From Pseudomonas sp. RIT-PI-q (GTDB lineage: Bacteria; Pseudomonadota; Gammaproteobacteria; Pseudomonadales; Pseudomonadaceae), in contig NZ_LHPC01000046.1 in assembly GCF_001297125.1 (NCBI RefSeq), forward strand, positions 78,682-142,681: 64,000 bases of DNA. The letters are read 5' to 3'. The notes beneath the pieces are model-generated. The model had not been told where the DNA came from. It worked only from the letters and a program-made list of their open reading frames with translations, and searched no databases. This document shows, piece by piece, positions 26,428 through 35,403 of the stretch. The translations under genes were made by a program, and so were the position numbers. Numbering within the stretch: the first letter of the stretch is position 1; each line of letters starts with the position of its first letter.

Positions 26428-27254
26428 ACAACGAAGCCATCAGCAAAATCGAAGTCAAAAACGTCTTCAAGATTTTCGGCAACCGCTCCAAGGAAGCGCT
26501 GGGCATGATCAGCCAGGGCAAAACCAAGGATCAGGTGCTGGCCGAAACCGGCTGTGTGGTCGGCGTCAACGACTTGTCCCTGAGCATCGGCACCGGCGAG
26601 ATCTTCGTGATCATGGGCCTGTCGGGTTCCGGAAAATCGACGTTGGTGCGCCACTTCAATCGCCTGATCGACCCGACCAGCGGCGCGATCCTGGTCGACG
26701 GCGTGGACATCCTGCAATACGACATGGAAGCCCTGCGCGAATTTCGCCGGCACAAGATCAGCATGGTGTTCCAGAGCTTCGGCCTGCTGCCGCACAAGAC
26801 CGTGGTGGATAACGTCGCTTACGGCTTGAAAGTGCGTGGCGAGACCAAGCAAATGTGCTCCGAGCGTGCGCTGCACTGGATCAACACCGTGGGCCTCAAG
26901 GGCTACGAAAACAAATACCCGCATCAGCTTTCGGGCGGCATGCGCCAGCGTGTGGGCCTGGCCCGCGCCTTGGCGGCGGACACCGACATCATCCTGATGG
27001 ACGAAGCGTTCAGCGCACTCGATCCGCTGATCCGCGCCGAAATGCAGGACCAGTTGCTGGAGCTGCAAAAGACCCTGCACAAGACCATCGTGTTCATCAC
27101 CCACGACCTCGACGAGGCCGTGCGCATCGGCAACCGCATTGCGATCCTCAAGGATGGCCGTCTGATTCAGGTCGGCACGCCAAGAGAGATCCTGCATTCG
27201 CCGGCGGATGAGTATGTCGACCGGTTCGTACAGCGGCGGGCGGCGGTGGTTTAA
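26424..27254 (+). CDS. hutV: Histidine ABC importer, ATPase
   Basis: A 276-residue ABC ATPase of the ProV/OpuAA group. Walker A is GLSGSGKST (about 66-74), the signature is LSGGMRQRVGLARALA, Walker B is IILMDEAFSALDP, and the switch His is in FITHDLDEAVRIG. The ProV-type insert EALGMISQGKTKDQVLAETG near the N-terminus is present, but the protein ends at residue 276 without the C-terminal CBS pair that ProV of E. coli uses for osmotic control. This fits a nutrient importer. The start overlaps the hutW stop. Confidence 0.92.
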   Translation: MNNEAISKIEVKNVFKIFGNRSKEALGMISQGKTKDQVLAETGCVVGVNDLSLSIGTGEIFVIMGLSGSGKSTLVRHFNRLIDPTSGAILVDGVDILQYDMEALREFRRHKISMVFQSFGLLPHKTVVDNVAYGLKVRGETKQMCSERALHWINTVGLKGYENKYPHQLSGGMRQRVGLARALAADTDIILMDEAFSALDPLIRAEMQDQLLELQKTLHKTIVFITHDLDEAVRIGNRIAILKDGRLIQVGTPREILHSPADEYVDRFVQRRAAVV

Positions 27255-27279
27255 AGGTTTGTGGTGATTGGGTCGGCCT

Positions 27280-27374
27280 CATCGCGGGCAAGCCCGCTCC
27301 CACAGGGATAGGTTGCGTTACACAATTGTGTGTACACCCGGAACCACTGTGGGAGCGGGCTTGCCCGCGATGGC
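27280..27374. repeat. REP pair (REPIN), GAGCGGGCTTGCCCGCGA subtype
   Basis: Perfect inverted copies about 40 bases apart between hutV and the first ammonia-lyase-like gene. Confidence 0.93.
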
Positions 27375-27421
27375 GCCCGTAGAGCTGCATCAATATTCAA
27401 GTTGTACGCACGAGGTCAAAG

Positions 27422-28945
27422 ATGTCCCAGGCTGAAAAAATCGTTATCGCCGACGCCCCGTTGCGCTGGCAGGATGTGGTTGCCGTAGCCCGCCATGGCG
27501 CGCAGCTCGAGCTGTCGGCCGAGACCTGGGCCCGGATCGAGAATGCCCAGGCGATCGTCCAGCGCATCGTCGTCAGCGGTGAACGCGCCTATGGCGTCAA
27601 CACCGGCCTCGGCGCCTTGTGCAACGTCTCGCTCAAAGACGAGCAACTCAGCCAACTGTCGCGCAATACGCTGCTCAGCCACGCCTGTGGCGTCGGCGCG
27701 CCGTTGGCCGACGAACAGACCCGCGCCATTATCTGCGCGGCCATTCGTAACTACAGCCATGGCAAATCCGGCATTCATCGCCGGGTGGTCGAAGCGCTGC
27801 TGGCACTGCTTAATCGTGGCATCACCCCGCAAGTGCCGTCCCAGGGCTCGGTCGGTTACCTGACCCACATGGCGCACATCAGCATCGCGCTGCTGGGCGT
27901 CGGCAATGTCAGCTATCGCGGGCAGATCGTTTCCGCGCAGCAAGCCTTGGCCGAAGAAGGCCTGCAACCGGTTCAACTGGGTGCCAAAGATGGCTTGTGC
28001 CTGGTCAACGGCACGCCGTGCATGACCGGCCTCAGCTGCCTGGCGCTGGCCGACGCCACCCGTCTGCTGCAATGGGCCGACGTGATCGGTGCCATGAGCT
28101 TTGAAGCCCAACGCGGGCAGATTGCTGCGTTCGATGCCGAGATCATCGCGCTCAAGCCACATCCGGGCATGCAGCAAGTCGGCATCAACCTGCGGGCGTT
28201 GCTCGATGGCAGTGAAGTGATTGCTTCGAGCAAAGGTATTCGCACCCAGGATGCGTTGAGCATCCGCTCGATCCCGCAAGTGCACGGCGCCGCTCGCGAT
28301 CAGCTTGAGCACGCCAGGAAGCAGATCGAAACCGAACTCAACTCCGTCACCGACAACCCGATGTTGCTGGGCACGCCGGACAACTTCCGGGTGATGTCCC
28401 AGGCCAACCCGCACGGCCAGTCCGTGGCACTGGCGGCAGACTTGCTGGCCATCGCCATGGCCGAAATCGGCTCCATCGCCGAGCGTCGCCTCGATCGCCT
28501 GATCAACCCGCACGTCAGCGGTTTGCCGGCCTTCCTGGTGGCCAATCCGGGGGTGAATTCCGGGATGATGATTGTCCAGTACGTCGCCGCTTCGCTGTGT
28601 GCGGAAAACCGTCAATTGGCTCAACCGGCGGTGCTCGACAACTACGTCACCTCGGGCCTGCAGGAAGATCACCTGAGCATGGGCACCAACGCGGCGCTGA
28701 AGCTGCACCGTGTCCTGGAGAACTGCACGCAGATCCTCGCCATCGAGTACCTGCTGGCGGCCCAGGCGTTTGAGTTCCTCAAAGAACAACGCTTCGGCGC
28801 CGGCACCGATGCCGCGTGGCGCCTGCTGCGCGAGCGGGTTCCCGCGTACGACCAGGACCGCTGGTTGGCGCCTGATATCGCCGCCGCTGCCAGCGTGTTG
28901 AAAGACCCGATTTTGTTGCACAAGGCTTTACCGAATCTGAATTGA
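27422..28945 (+). CDS. Ammonia-lyase-fold protein lacking the MIO triad (HutH paralogue)
   Basis: A 507-residue member of the histidine/phenylalanine ammonia-lyase superfamily, immediately upstream of the genuine hutH. The fold markers are kept: AYGVNTGLGAL with the catalytic Tyr (about 57), LLSHACGVGAP, CLVNGTP, QEDHLSM. But the cofactor motif, which in hutH reads GSVGASGDLAPLAHM, is GSVG directly followed by YLTHMAHI (about 142-152): Ala-Ser-Gly is cleanly absent, so MIO cannot form here. QDPYSLR has become QDALSIR (Tyr lost) and GGNFHAEP has become QANPHGQS (Phe lost). The frame is intact and codon use normal, so it is under selection. It is unlikely to be a classical ammonia lyase; its activity is unknown. 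Confidence 0.85.
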   Translation: MSQAEKIVIADAPLRWQDVVAVARHGAQLELSAETWARIENAQAIVQRIVVSGERAYGVNTGLGALCNVSLKDEQLSQLSRNTLLSHACGVGAPLADEQTRAIICAAIRNYSHGKSGIHRRVVEALLALLNRGITPQVPSQGSVGYLTHMAHISIALLGVGNVSYRGQIVSAQQALAEEGLQPVQLGAKDGLCLVNGTPCMTGLSCLALADATRLLQWADVIGAMSFEAQRGQIAAFDAEIIALKPHPGMQQVGINLRALLDGSEVIASSKGIRTQDALSIRSIPQVHGAARDQLEHARKQIETELNSVTDNPMLLGTPDNFRVMSQANPHGQSVALAADLLAIAMAEIGSIAERRLDRLINPHVSGLPAFLVANPGVNSGMMIVQYVAASLCAENRQLAQPAVLDNYVTSGLQEDHLSMGTNAALKLHRVLENCTQILAIEYLLAAQAFEFLKEQRFGAGTDAAWRLLRERVPAYDQDRWLAPDIAAAASVLKDPILLHKALPNLN

Positions 28946-29059
28946 TTCCCACCACACCAGCGTGCCAAGGCGCGGCTCCCCAACAGAGAGACGCGACGGA
29001 CAACGGACATCTCCGGAGCGTCTGGTGAGTTAATAAAAGACTCTCAAAAGGAGAATGAT

Positions 29060-30592
29060 GTGACTGCGCTTAATTTGATTCCCGGCCAACTGAGCCTTGC
29101 CCAACTGCGTGATGTTTATCAGCAACCGGTCAAAATCACCCTCGACAACAGCGCCTCGGCGCAGATCGAAGCCAGCGTTGCCTGCGTGGAACAGATCCTC
29201 GCCGAGAACCGCACTGCGTATGGCATCAACACCGGTTTCGGCCTGTTGGCTTCGACCCGCATCGCCAGCGAAGACCTGGAAAACCTGCAGCGCTCGCTGG
29301 TCCTGTCCCACGCCGCCGGTGTCGGTGAGCCGATCAGCGACGCGCTGGTGCGCCTGGTCATGGTGCTTAAGGTCAACAGCCTGAGCCGTGGTTTCTCGGG
29401 TATTCGTCGCAAGGTTATCGACGCCCTGATCGCGCTGATCAACGCCGAGGTTTACCCGCACATTCCATTGAAAGGTTCGGTCGGTGCATCCGGCGACCTG
29501 GCGCCGTTGGCCCACATGTCGCTGGTACTGCTGGGCGAAGGCAAGGCCCGCTACAAAGGCGAATGGATGGAAGCCACCGAAGCGCTGAAAGTCGCCGGCC
29601 TGACGCCGCTGACCCTGGCGGCGAAAGAAGGTCTGGCGCTGCTCAACGGCACTCAGGTGTCTACCGCTTACGCGCTGCGCGGTCTGTTCGAAGGTGAAGA
29701 CCTGTTCGCCGGTGCCTTGGCGCTGGGTGCCTTGACCGTTGAAGCGGTATTGGGCTCGCGCTCGCCGTTCGACGCGCGCATCCACGCTGCTCGTGGCCAG
29801 AAAGGCCAGATCGACGCCGCTGCCGCTTACCGTGATCTGCTGGGTGAGCGCAGTGAAGTGTCCGACTCGCACCAGAACTGCGAGAAGGTACAGGACCCGT
29901 ACTCCCTGCGTTGCCAGCCGCAAGTCATGGGCGCCTGCCTGACCCAGTTCCGCCAGGCTGCCGAAGTGTTGGTCATTGAAGCCAACGCCGTCTCCGACAA
30001 CCCGTTGGTCTTCGCTGCTGAAGGCGACGTGATCTCCGGTGGTAACTTCCACGCCGAACCGGTGGCCATGGCGGCCGACAACATGGCGCTGGCCATCGCT
30101 GAAATCGGTTCCCTGAGCGAGCGTCGTATCTCGCTGATGATGGACAAGCACATGTCGCAACTGCCGCCGTTCCTGGTGGCCAATGGCGGCGTGAACTCCG
30201 GCTTCATGATCGCCCAGGTGACTGCGGCGGCACTGGCCAGCGAAAACAAAGCGTTGTCGCATCCGCATTCGGTGGACAGCCTGCCGACATCGGCGAACCA
30301 GGAAGACCACGTGTCCATGGCCCCGGCGGCTGGCAAGCGCCTGTGGGAAATGGCCGAGAACACCCGTGGTGTTCTGGCGGTTGAATGGCTGGCTGCGGTG
30401 CAGGGTCTGGATCTGCGTGACGGTCTGAAAACCTCGCCAAAACTGGAAAAAGCGCGCGGGATTCTGCGTGCCGAAGTGCCTTTCTATGAGAAGGACCGCT
30501 TCTTCGCACCGGACATCAATGCGGCGTCTGAACTGTTGGCTACCCGTTGCCTGAATGAACTGGTGCCGGCGAAGTTGCTGCCTAGCCTGTAA
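29060..30592 (+). CDS. hutH: Histidine ammonia-lyase
   Basis: Deaminates L-histidine to trans-urocanate, the first step of the pathway. The 510-residue protein has the MIO-forming ASG triad (about 143-145) in KGSVGASGDLAPLAHM, the catalytic Tyr54 in AYGINTGFG, His84, Asn in LLNGTQ, QDPYSLRCQPQVMGA and QEDHVSM, all intact. The start is GTG at 29060, read from the overlapping string ATGATGTGA after AAAGGAG; the ATGs there stop at once. Tetrameric, cytoplasmic enzyme. It lies 114 bases after the MIO-less paralogue. Confidence 0.97.
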   Translation: MTALNLIPGQLSLAQLRDVYQQPVKITLDNSASAQIEASVACVEQILAENRTAYGINTGFGLLASTRIASEDLENLQRSLVLSHAAGVGEPISDALVRLVMVLKVNSLSRGFSGIRRKVIDALIALINAEVYPHIPLKGSVGASGDLAPLAHMSLVLLGEGKARYKGEWMEATEALKVAGLTPLTLAAKEGLALLNGTQVSTAYALRGLFEGEDLFAGALALGALTVEAVLGSRSPFDARIHAARGQKGQIDAAAAYRDLLGERSEVSDSHQNCEKVQDPYSLRCQPQVMGACLTQFRQAAEVLVIEANAVSDNPLVFAAEGDVISGGNFHAEPVAMAADNMALAIAEIGSLSERRISLMMDKHMSQLPPFLVANGGVNSGFMIAQVTAAALASENKALSHPHSVDSLPTSANQEDHVSMAPAAGKRLWEMAENTRGVLAVEWLAAVQGLDLRDGLKTSPKLEKARGILRAEVPFYEKDRFFAPDINAASELLATRCLNELVPAKLLPSL

Positions 30593-30601
30593 TGGTTCCA
30601 A

Positions 30602-30683
30602 TGTAGGCGCTGCCGCAGGCTGCGATCTTTTGATCTTGCTTTTTAAAAGATCGCAGCCTCGTTGCACTCGACAGCTCCTACAG
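30602..30683. repeat. Second-family palindromic repeat (GCTGCGATCTTTT type)
   Basis: The left arm TGTAGGCGCTGCCGCAGGCT continues into GCGATCTTTT. The inverted right arm runs from AAAAGATCGCAGCCTCG into the CGACAGCTCCTACA end. It is a different REP family from the GAGCnnGCTTGC type, shared with 54262-54357. Confidence 0.85.
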
Positions 30684-30729
30684 GAGGCGATTCGGTTTGG
30701 CGTCGAATAAAAATAATTAGGGACGAGCA

Positions 30730-32139
30730 ATGCAACAGCAATCAAAAGGACTCAAACGCGGGCTTTCTGCCCGACATATTCGCTTCATGGCGCTGGGGTC
30801 GGCGATCGGCACCGGGCTGTTTTACGGTTCTGCCTCGGCCATTCAAATGGCCGGGCCTGCGGTACTGCTGGCTTACCTGATCGGTGGCGCGGCGGTGTTC
30901 ATGGTCATGCGCGCCCTCGGCGAGATGGCGGTGCACAACCCGGTGGCCGGCTCTTTCGGCCAGTACGCCAGCACCTATCTGGGGCCAATGGCGGGCTTCA
31001 TCCTCGGTTGGACCTACGCGTTCGAAATGGTCATCGTCGGCATGGCCGACGTCACTGCGTTCGGTATTTACATGGGCTTCTGGTTTCCGGAAGTCGACCG
31101 CTGGATCTGGGTGCTGGGCATCGTCTCGGTGGTCGGCGGCTTGAACCTGTGCAACGTCAAAGTCTTTGGCGAAATGGAGTTCTGGCTGTCGCTGCTCAAG
31201 GTCGCGGCCATCGTCGCAATGATCCTCGGCGGTTTCGGCATCATGCTGTTCGGCATCAGCAGTGCACCCGGCGCCCAAGCGACCGACATCAGCAACCTCT
31301 GGAGCCATGGCGGCTTCATGCCCAATGGCGTAGGCGGCCTGATCGCTTCGTTCGCCGTGGTGATGTTTGCCTTCGGCGGCATTGAAATCATCGGCGTAAC
31401 CGCCGGTGAAGCCAAAGACCCGCAGCGTGTGCTGCCGCGGGCGATCAATGCTGTGCCGTTGCGTATTTTGCTGTTCTACGTGCTGACCATGCTGGTACTG
31501 ATGTCGATCTTTCCGTGGCAGCAGATCGGCAGCCAGGGCAGCCCGTTCGTGCAGATTTTCGACAATCTGGGGATCAGCTCGGCGGCGACTATTCTGAATA
31601 TCGTGGTGATCTCGGCGGCGATTTCAGCCATTAACAGCGACATCTTCGGCGCAGGCCGCATGATGTACGGCCTGGCCCAGCAAGGGCATGCGCCCAAGGG
31701 CTTCGCCAGGTTGTCGCGCAATGGCGTGCCGTGGATGACGGTGGTGGTGATGAGTGGCGCGCTGTTGCTGGGCGTGCTGTTGAACTACCTGATTCCGGAA
31801 AACGTCTTCCTGTTGATCGCTTCCATCGCGACCTTTGCGACGGTGTGGGTCTGGTTGATGATTCTGCTCACTCAAGTGGCGATGCGTCGTTCGATGAGCA
31901 GCGAGCAGGTCGCGCAACTGAAATTCCCGGTGCCGTTCTGGCCGTATGCGCCGATGGCGGCGATTGCCTTCATGCTGTTCATCTTCGGCGTGCTGGGCTA
32001 TTTCCCGGACACCCAGGCGGCGTTGATCGTCGGCGTGGTCTGGATTGCTCTGCTGGTGCTGGCCTACCTGACGTGGGTCAAACCTGCGGCAGGCCAGGCA
32101 GCACGGGTCGAGCAGGAACCTTCTTTTTCACATCGATAA
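30730..32139 (+). CDS. hutT: Histidine permease (APC family)
   Basis: A 469-residue amino acid/proton symporter of the APC family (AAT subgroup) with 12 hydrophobic helices. The N-terminus KRGLSARHIRFMALGSAIGT leads into the first helix, with the broken-helix motif GSAIGTGLFYGSASAIQMAGPAV. Conserved GGIEIIGVTAGEAKDPQ lies at about 216-232. In P. fluorescens the equivalent HutTh is the main histidine transporter. It has an AGGGACGAG site and lies between hutH and hutI, 18 bases before hutI. Confidence 0.9.
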   Translation: MQQQSKGLKRGLSARHIRFMALGSAIGTGLFYGSASAIQMAGPAVLLAYLIGGAAVFMVMRALGEMAVHNPVAGSFGQYASTYLGPMAGFILGWTYAFEMVIVGMADVTAFGIYMGFWFPEVDRWIWVLGIVSVVGGLNLCNVKVFGEMEFWLSLLKVAAIVAMILGGFGIMLFGISSAPGAQATDISNLWSHGGFMPNGVGGLIASFAVVMFAFGGIEIIGVTAGEAKDPQRVLPRAINAVPLRILLFYVLTMLVLMSIFPWQQIGSQGSPFVQIFDNLGISSAATILNIVVISAAISAINSDIFGAGRMMYGLAQQGHAPKGFARLSRNGVPWMTVVVMSGALLLGVLLNYLIPENVFLLIASIATFATVWVWLMILLTQVAMRRSMSSEQVAQLKFPVPFWPYAPMAAIAFMLFIFGVLGYFPDTQAALIVGVVWIALLVLAYLTWVKPAAGQAARVEQEPSFSHR

Positions 32140-32156
32140 CCTAACGGAGGCCACGG

Positions 32157-33362
32157 ATGAAAACTCTCTGGCAACACTGCCACGTCGCAACCATGGCGCA
32201 AGGCGTCTACTCGATCATCGAGGATGCGGCCATCGTGACGTCAGGTGCGCACATTGAGTGGATCGGCCCGCGCGGCGAACTGCCGGCGGGTGAGTACCCG
32301 GTCGTCAACGATCTTAAAGGCGCCTGGGTCACGCCGGGCCTGATCGATTGCCACACCCACACGGTGTTCGGCGGTAACCGCAGCGGCGAATTCGAACAGC
32401 GCCTGCAAGGCGTCAGCTATTCGGAAATCGCCGCGGCCGGTGGTGGCATTGCCAGCACCGTTCGCGCCACCCGCGCAGCGACTGAAGACGAGTTGTTCGC
32501 CAGCGCCGCCAAGCGCCTGAAGAGCTTGCTGCGTGACGGCGTGACCACGGTCGAGATGAAATCCGGCTACGGCCTCGACCTGGCCAGCGAACGCAAGATC
32601 CTGCGTGTGATCCGTCGCCTCGGCGCCGAACTGCCGGTCAGCGTGCGCAGCACCTGCCTGGCCGCTCACGCCTTGCCGCCGGAATACGCCGATCGCGCCG
32701 ACGACTACATCGACCATATCTGCGCCGAGATGCTTCCGGCACTGGCCGCCGAAGGGCTGGTGGATGCGGTGGACGCGTTCTGCGAATACCTGGCGTTTTC
32801 CCCGGCGCAGGTCGAGCGGGTGTTCATCACCGCACAAGAACTGGGCTTGCCGGTGAAACTGCATGCCGAGCAATTGTCGTCGCTGCACGGGTCGAGCCTG
32901 GCGGCGCGTTACCACGCACTGTCGGCTGATCACCTGGAGTTCATGGACGAAGACGACGCCATCGCCATGGCCCAGTCCGGCACCGTCGCGGTGTTGCTGC
33001 CCGGCGCGTTCTACTTCCTGCGCGAAACCCAGTTGCCGCCGATGGACGCGCTGCGCAAACACGGCGTGAAGATCGCCATCGCCAGCGACCTCAACCCCGG
33101 CACCTCGCCAGCGCTGTCGGTGCGCCTGATGCTGAACATGGCGTGCACCTGTTTCCGCATGACCCCGGAAGAAGCCTTGGCCGGTGCGACGATTCACGCC
33201 GCCACCGCATTGGGCATGGCCGAGACTCATGGATCGCTGGAAGTCGGCAAGGTCGCGGATTTCGTCGCCTGGCAAATTGATCGTCCCGCCGACCTGTCGT
33301 ACTGGCTGGGCGGTGACCTGGAAAAACGCGTCGTGCGTCACGGCGTCGAAACAAGCGTTTAG
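32157..33362 (+). CDS. hutI: Imidazolonepropionase
   Basis: Hydrolyses 4-imidazolone-5-propionate to N-formimino-L-glutamate, third step. The 401-residue amidohydrolase has the metal motif DCHTHTVFGGNRSGEFEQR (about 65-83), KSGYGLDLASERKILR, the zinc-binding HAEQLSSLHGSSLAA, and the catalytic aspartate region IASDLNPGTSPALSVRL. A strong GGAGG site precedes the ATG. hutG follows 10 bases later. Confidence 0.97.
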   Translation: MKTLWQHCHVATMAQGVYSIIEDAAIVTSGAHIEWIGPRGELPAGEYPVVNDLKGAWVTPGLIDCHTHTVFGGNRSGEFEQRLQGVSYSEIAAAGGGIASTVRATRAATEDELFASAAKRLKSLLRDGVTTVEMKSGYGLDLASERKILRVIRRLGAELPVSVRSTCLAAHALPPEYADRADDYIDHICAEMLPALAAEGLVDAVDAFCEYLAFSPAQVERVFITAQELGLPVKLHAEQLSSLHGSSLAARYHALSADHLEFMDEDDAIAMAQSGTVAVLLPGAFYFLRETQLPPMDALRKHGVKIAIASDLNPGTSPALSVRLMLNMACTCFRMTPEEALAGATIHAATALGMAETHGSLEVGKVADFVAWQIDRPADLSYWLGGDLEKRVVRHGVETSV

Positions 33363-33372
33363 GAGAACAGTT

Positions 33373-34176
33373 GTGGATAAGGTTCTGAACTTCAAACAAG
33401 GCCGCGTGCCGCTGCTGATCAGCATGCCCCACGCGGGCCTGCGCCTGACCCCGGCCGTAGAAGCCGGGTTGATTCCCGACGCGAAAAGCCTGCCGGACAC
33501 CGACTGGCACATCCCCAAGCTTTACGAGTTTGCCGCCGAGCTGGGCGCCAGCACGTTGGCGGCCGAGTATTCACGGTTTGTCATCGACCTGAACCGACCG
33601 TCCGACGACAAGCCTTTGTACGTCGGCGCGACCACGGGTCTGTACCCGGCGACGCTGTTCGACGGCATCCCGCTGTTCCGCGAGGGGCTGGAGCCTTCAA
33701 AAGAAGAGCGCGCGACCTATCTGGAGCAGATCTGGACGCCGTACCACAGCACGTTGCAGAACGAACTGGCGCGACTGAAAGCCGAGTTTGGCTACGCGCT
33801 GCTGTTCGACGCGCACTCGATCCGTTCGATCATCCCGCACCTGTTCGACGGCAAGCTGCCGGACTTCAACCTCGGCACCTTCAACGGCGCCAGTTGCGAT
33901 CCGCAGTTGGCGACTCAACTGGAAGCGATCTGCGCCAAGCACGCCGATTACAGCCATGTGCTGAACGGTCGCTTCAAGGGCGGCCACATCACCCGACATT
34001 ACGGCAACCCGGCCGAGAACATTCATGCGGTGCAACTGGAGTTGGGCCAGTGCACGTACATGGAAGAGTTCGAGCCGTTCCGCTATCGGCCTGATCTGGC
34101 AGAGCCGACGCAGGTGGTACTGAAGGAATTGCTGCAAGGCCTGCTCGCCTGGGGCGAGCAACACTACAAGCGCTAA
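33373..34176 (+). CDS. hutG: N-formylglutamate deformylase
   Basis: Hydrolyses N-formyl-L-glutamate to glutamate and formate, last step of the HutF route. The 267-residue protein shows PLLISMPHAGLRL at the start, SRFVIDLNRPSDDKPLYVG (about 65-83), LLFDAHSIRSIIPHLFDGKLPDF with metal-binding Asp/His (about 145-167), and GGHITRHYGNPAENIHAVQLE. The frame is open from 33184, but the GTG at 33373 with AGGAG ahead is the family start (VDKVLNFKQG). It is the last enzyme gene of the cluster; a REP pair follows. Confidence 0.95.
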   Translation: MDKVLNFKQGRVPLLISMPHAGLRLTPAVEAGLIPDAKSLPDTDWHIPKLYEFAAELGASTLAAEYSRFVIDLNRPSDDKPLYVGATTGLYPATLFDGIPLFREGLEPSKEERATYLEQIWTPYHSTLQNELARLKAEFGYALLFDAHSIRSIIPHLFDGKLPDFNLGTFNGASCDPQLATQLEAICAKHADYSHVLNGRFKGGHITRHYGNPAENIHAVQLELGQCTYMEEFEPFRYRPDLAEPTQVVLKELLQGLLAWGEQHYKR

Positions 34177-34189
34177 ACCGACGCATAAC

Positions 34190-34284
34190 CCTGTAGGAGC
34201 TAGCTTGCTAGCGAAGACGGTGGATCAGTCACCATCGATGCCGACTGACACGCCCTCTGCGCGAGCAAGCTTGCTCCTACAGGG
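34190..34284. repeat. REP pair with divergent stems (GCTAGC / GCAAGC)
   Basis: The left copy has GAGCTAGCTTGCTAGCGA, a perfect compensated stem; the right copy reads GAGCAAGCTTGCTCGCG when inverted. Located between hutG and the choline-type binding protein. Confidence 0.85.
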
Positions 34285-34439
34285 TATGTGTTCGACTTGA
34301 TAACGGATCACGCGTCGCCACCGTGCAAAACACGGTCGCCACAGTTCGCTTTTACCGCTCGTCTGCTGCGTAATGTTTGGTCCACGGTGCACAAAGACAC
34401 CGGCCCGACAATAATCCGCTGCCGCACGAGACTCTCCCA

Positions 34440-35387
34440 ATGAAAAGACTGTTCACCCGCTGTCTCTCCATCCTCTGCGGCACGGCTCTTCTGAGCACCA
34501 GCGTTCTGGCCAATGACGACCCTTCCTGCAAGGCCGTGCGCATGGGCGTGGTCAACTGGACCGACGTCATCGCCACCAGCGGCATGGCCGACGTGCTGCT
34601 CAACGGCCTCGGCTACGAGAGCAAGCAAACCAGCGCCGTGCAGCAAATCATCTTCGCCGGCATCCGCGACAAGCGCCTGGACATCTTCCTTGGTTACTGG
34701 AAACCGGCGATGGACAAGAACATCGCGCCGTTCGTGGCCGCCAATCAGGTGAAGGTCATGGATAAACCGAGCCTGGCCGACGCCCAGGCAACCCTCGCCG
34801 TACCTGAGTACGTCGCCGAAGCAGGGCTGAAAACCTTCGCTGACATCGCCAAATTCAAAGACAAACTCGGTGGCAAGATCTACGGCATCGAGCCGGGCAG
34901 CGGCGCCAACACCACCATCAAAACCATGATCGAGACCAATCACTTTGGCTTGAAGGACTTCAAACTGATTGAATCCGGTGAAGCCGGCATGCTCGCCGCC
35001 GTGCAGCGCGCGGTGAATCGCAAGGAGTTCGTGGTGTTCGTCGGCTGGACCCCGCACCCGATGAACATCAATATGAAGATCGCCTACCTGACGGGCAGCG
35101 AAGACGTCTACGGCCCGAATGAAGGTGCGGCGACCGTCTCCACCGTCACCGCCCCGGACTACGCCCAGCGCTGCCCGAACGTGAATCGCCTGCTGGAAAA
35201 CCTGACCTTCACCGCCGCCCTGGAAAGCCAGTTGATGGTGCCGATCATGGAGCGCAAGACGCCACAGGATGTCGCCAGGCAATGGCTGCGCGACAACCCG
35301 CAAGATCTTCAGCGCTGGCTCGCCGGTGTCAGCAGTTTCGATGGCAAGGATGGCGTGGCCACCGTTCAGGCCAGCCTGAAAAACTGA
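34440..35387 (+). CDS. Choline-type ABC transporter substrate-binding protein (orphan)
   Basis: A 315-residue periplasmic protein of the OpuAC/ChoX group with a signal peptide ending near SVLANDD (about residue 22). It keeps the aromatic-cage positions of choline binders: VNWTDVIATSGMADVLLNGL (Trp and Asp), FLGYWKPAMD, YGIEPGSGANTTIK (Asn), VGWTPHPMNINM (Trp). No permease or ATPase gene is adjacent, so it probably feeds a core transporter elsewhere, as the binding proteins CbcX, CaiX and BetX do in P. aeruginosa. Choline is the likeliest ligand; betaine is possible. The frame is open from 34377, but the signal peptide begins at 34440. Confidence 0.85.
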   Translation: MKRLFTRCLSILCGTALLSTSVLANDDPSCKAVRMGVVNWTDVIATSGMADVLLNGLGYESKQTSAVQQIIFAGIRDKRLDIFLGYWKPAMDKNIAPFVAANQVKVMDKPSLADAQATLAVPEYVAEAGLKTFADIAKFKDKLGGKIYGIEPGSGANTTIKTMIETNHFGLKDFKLIESGEAGMLAAVQRAVNRKEFVVFVGWTPHPMNINMKIAYLTGSEDVYGPNEGAATVSTVTAPDYAQRCPNVNRLLENLTFTAALESQLMVPIMERKTPQDVARQWLRDNPQDLQRWLAGVSSFDGKDGVATVQASLKN

Positions 35388-35403
35388 CCGTCACCGCAAC
35401 TCC

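Noticed and set aside
27422..28945. Calling this gene histidine ammonia-lyase
   Set aside because: The MIO-forming Ala-Ser-Gly is absent and other active-site residues differ; the true hutH lies next to it.
29055..29062. ATG codons at 29055 and 29058 as hutH start
   Set aside because: Read as ATG-ATG-TGA the first gives an immediate stop, and the second is out of frame; GTG at 29060 with AAAGGAG upstream fits the family start.
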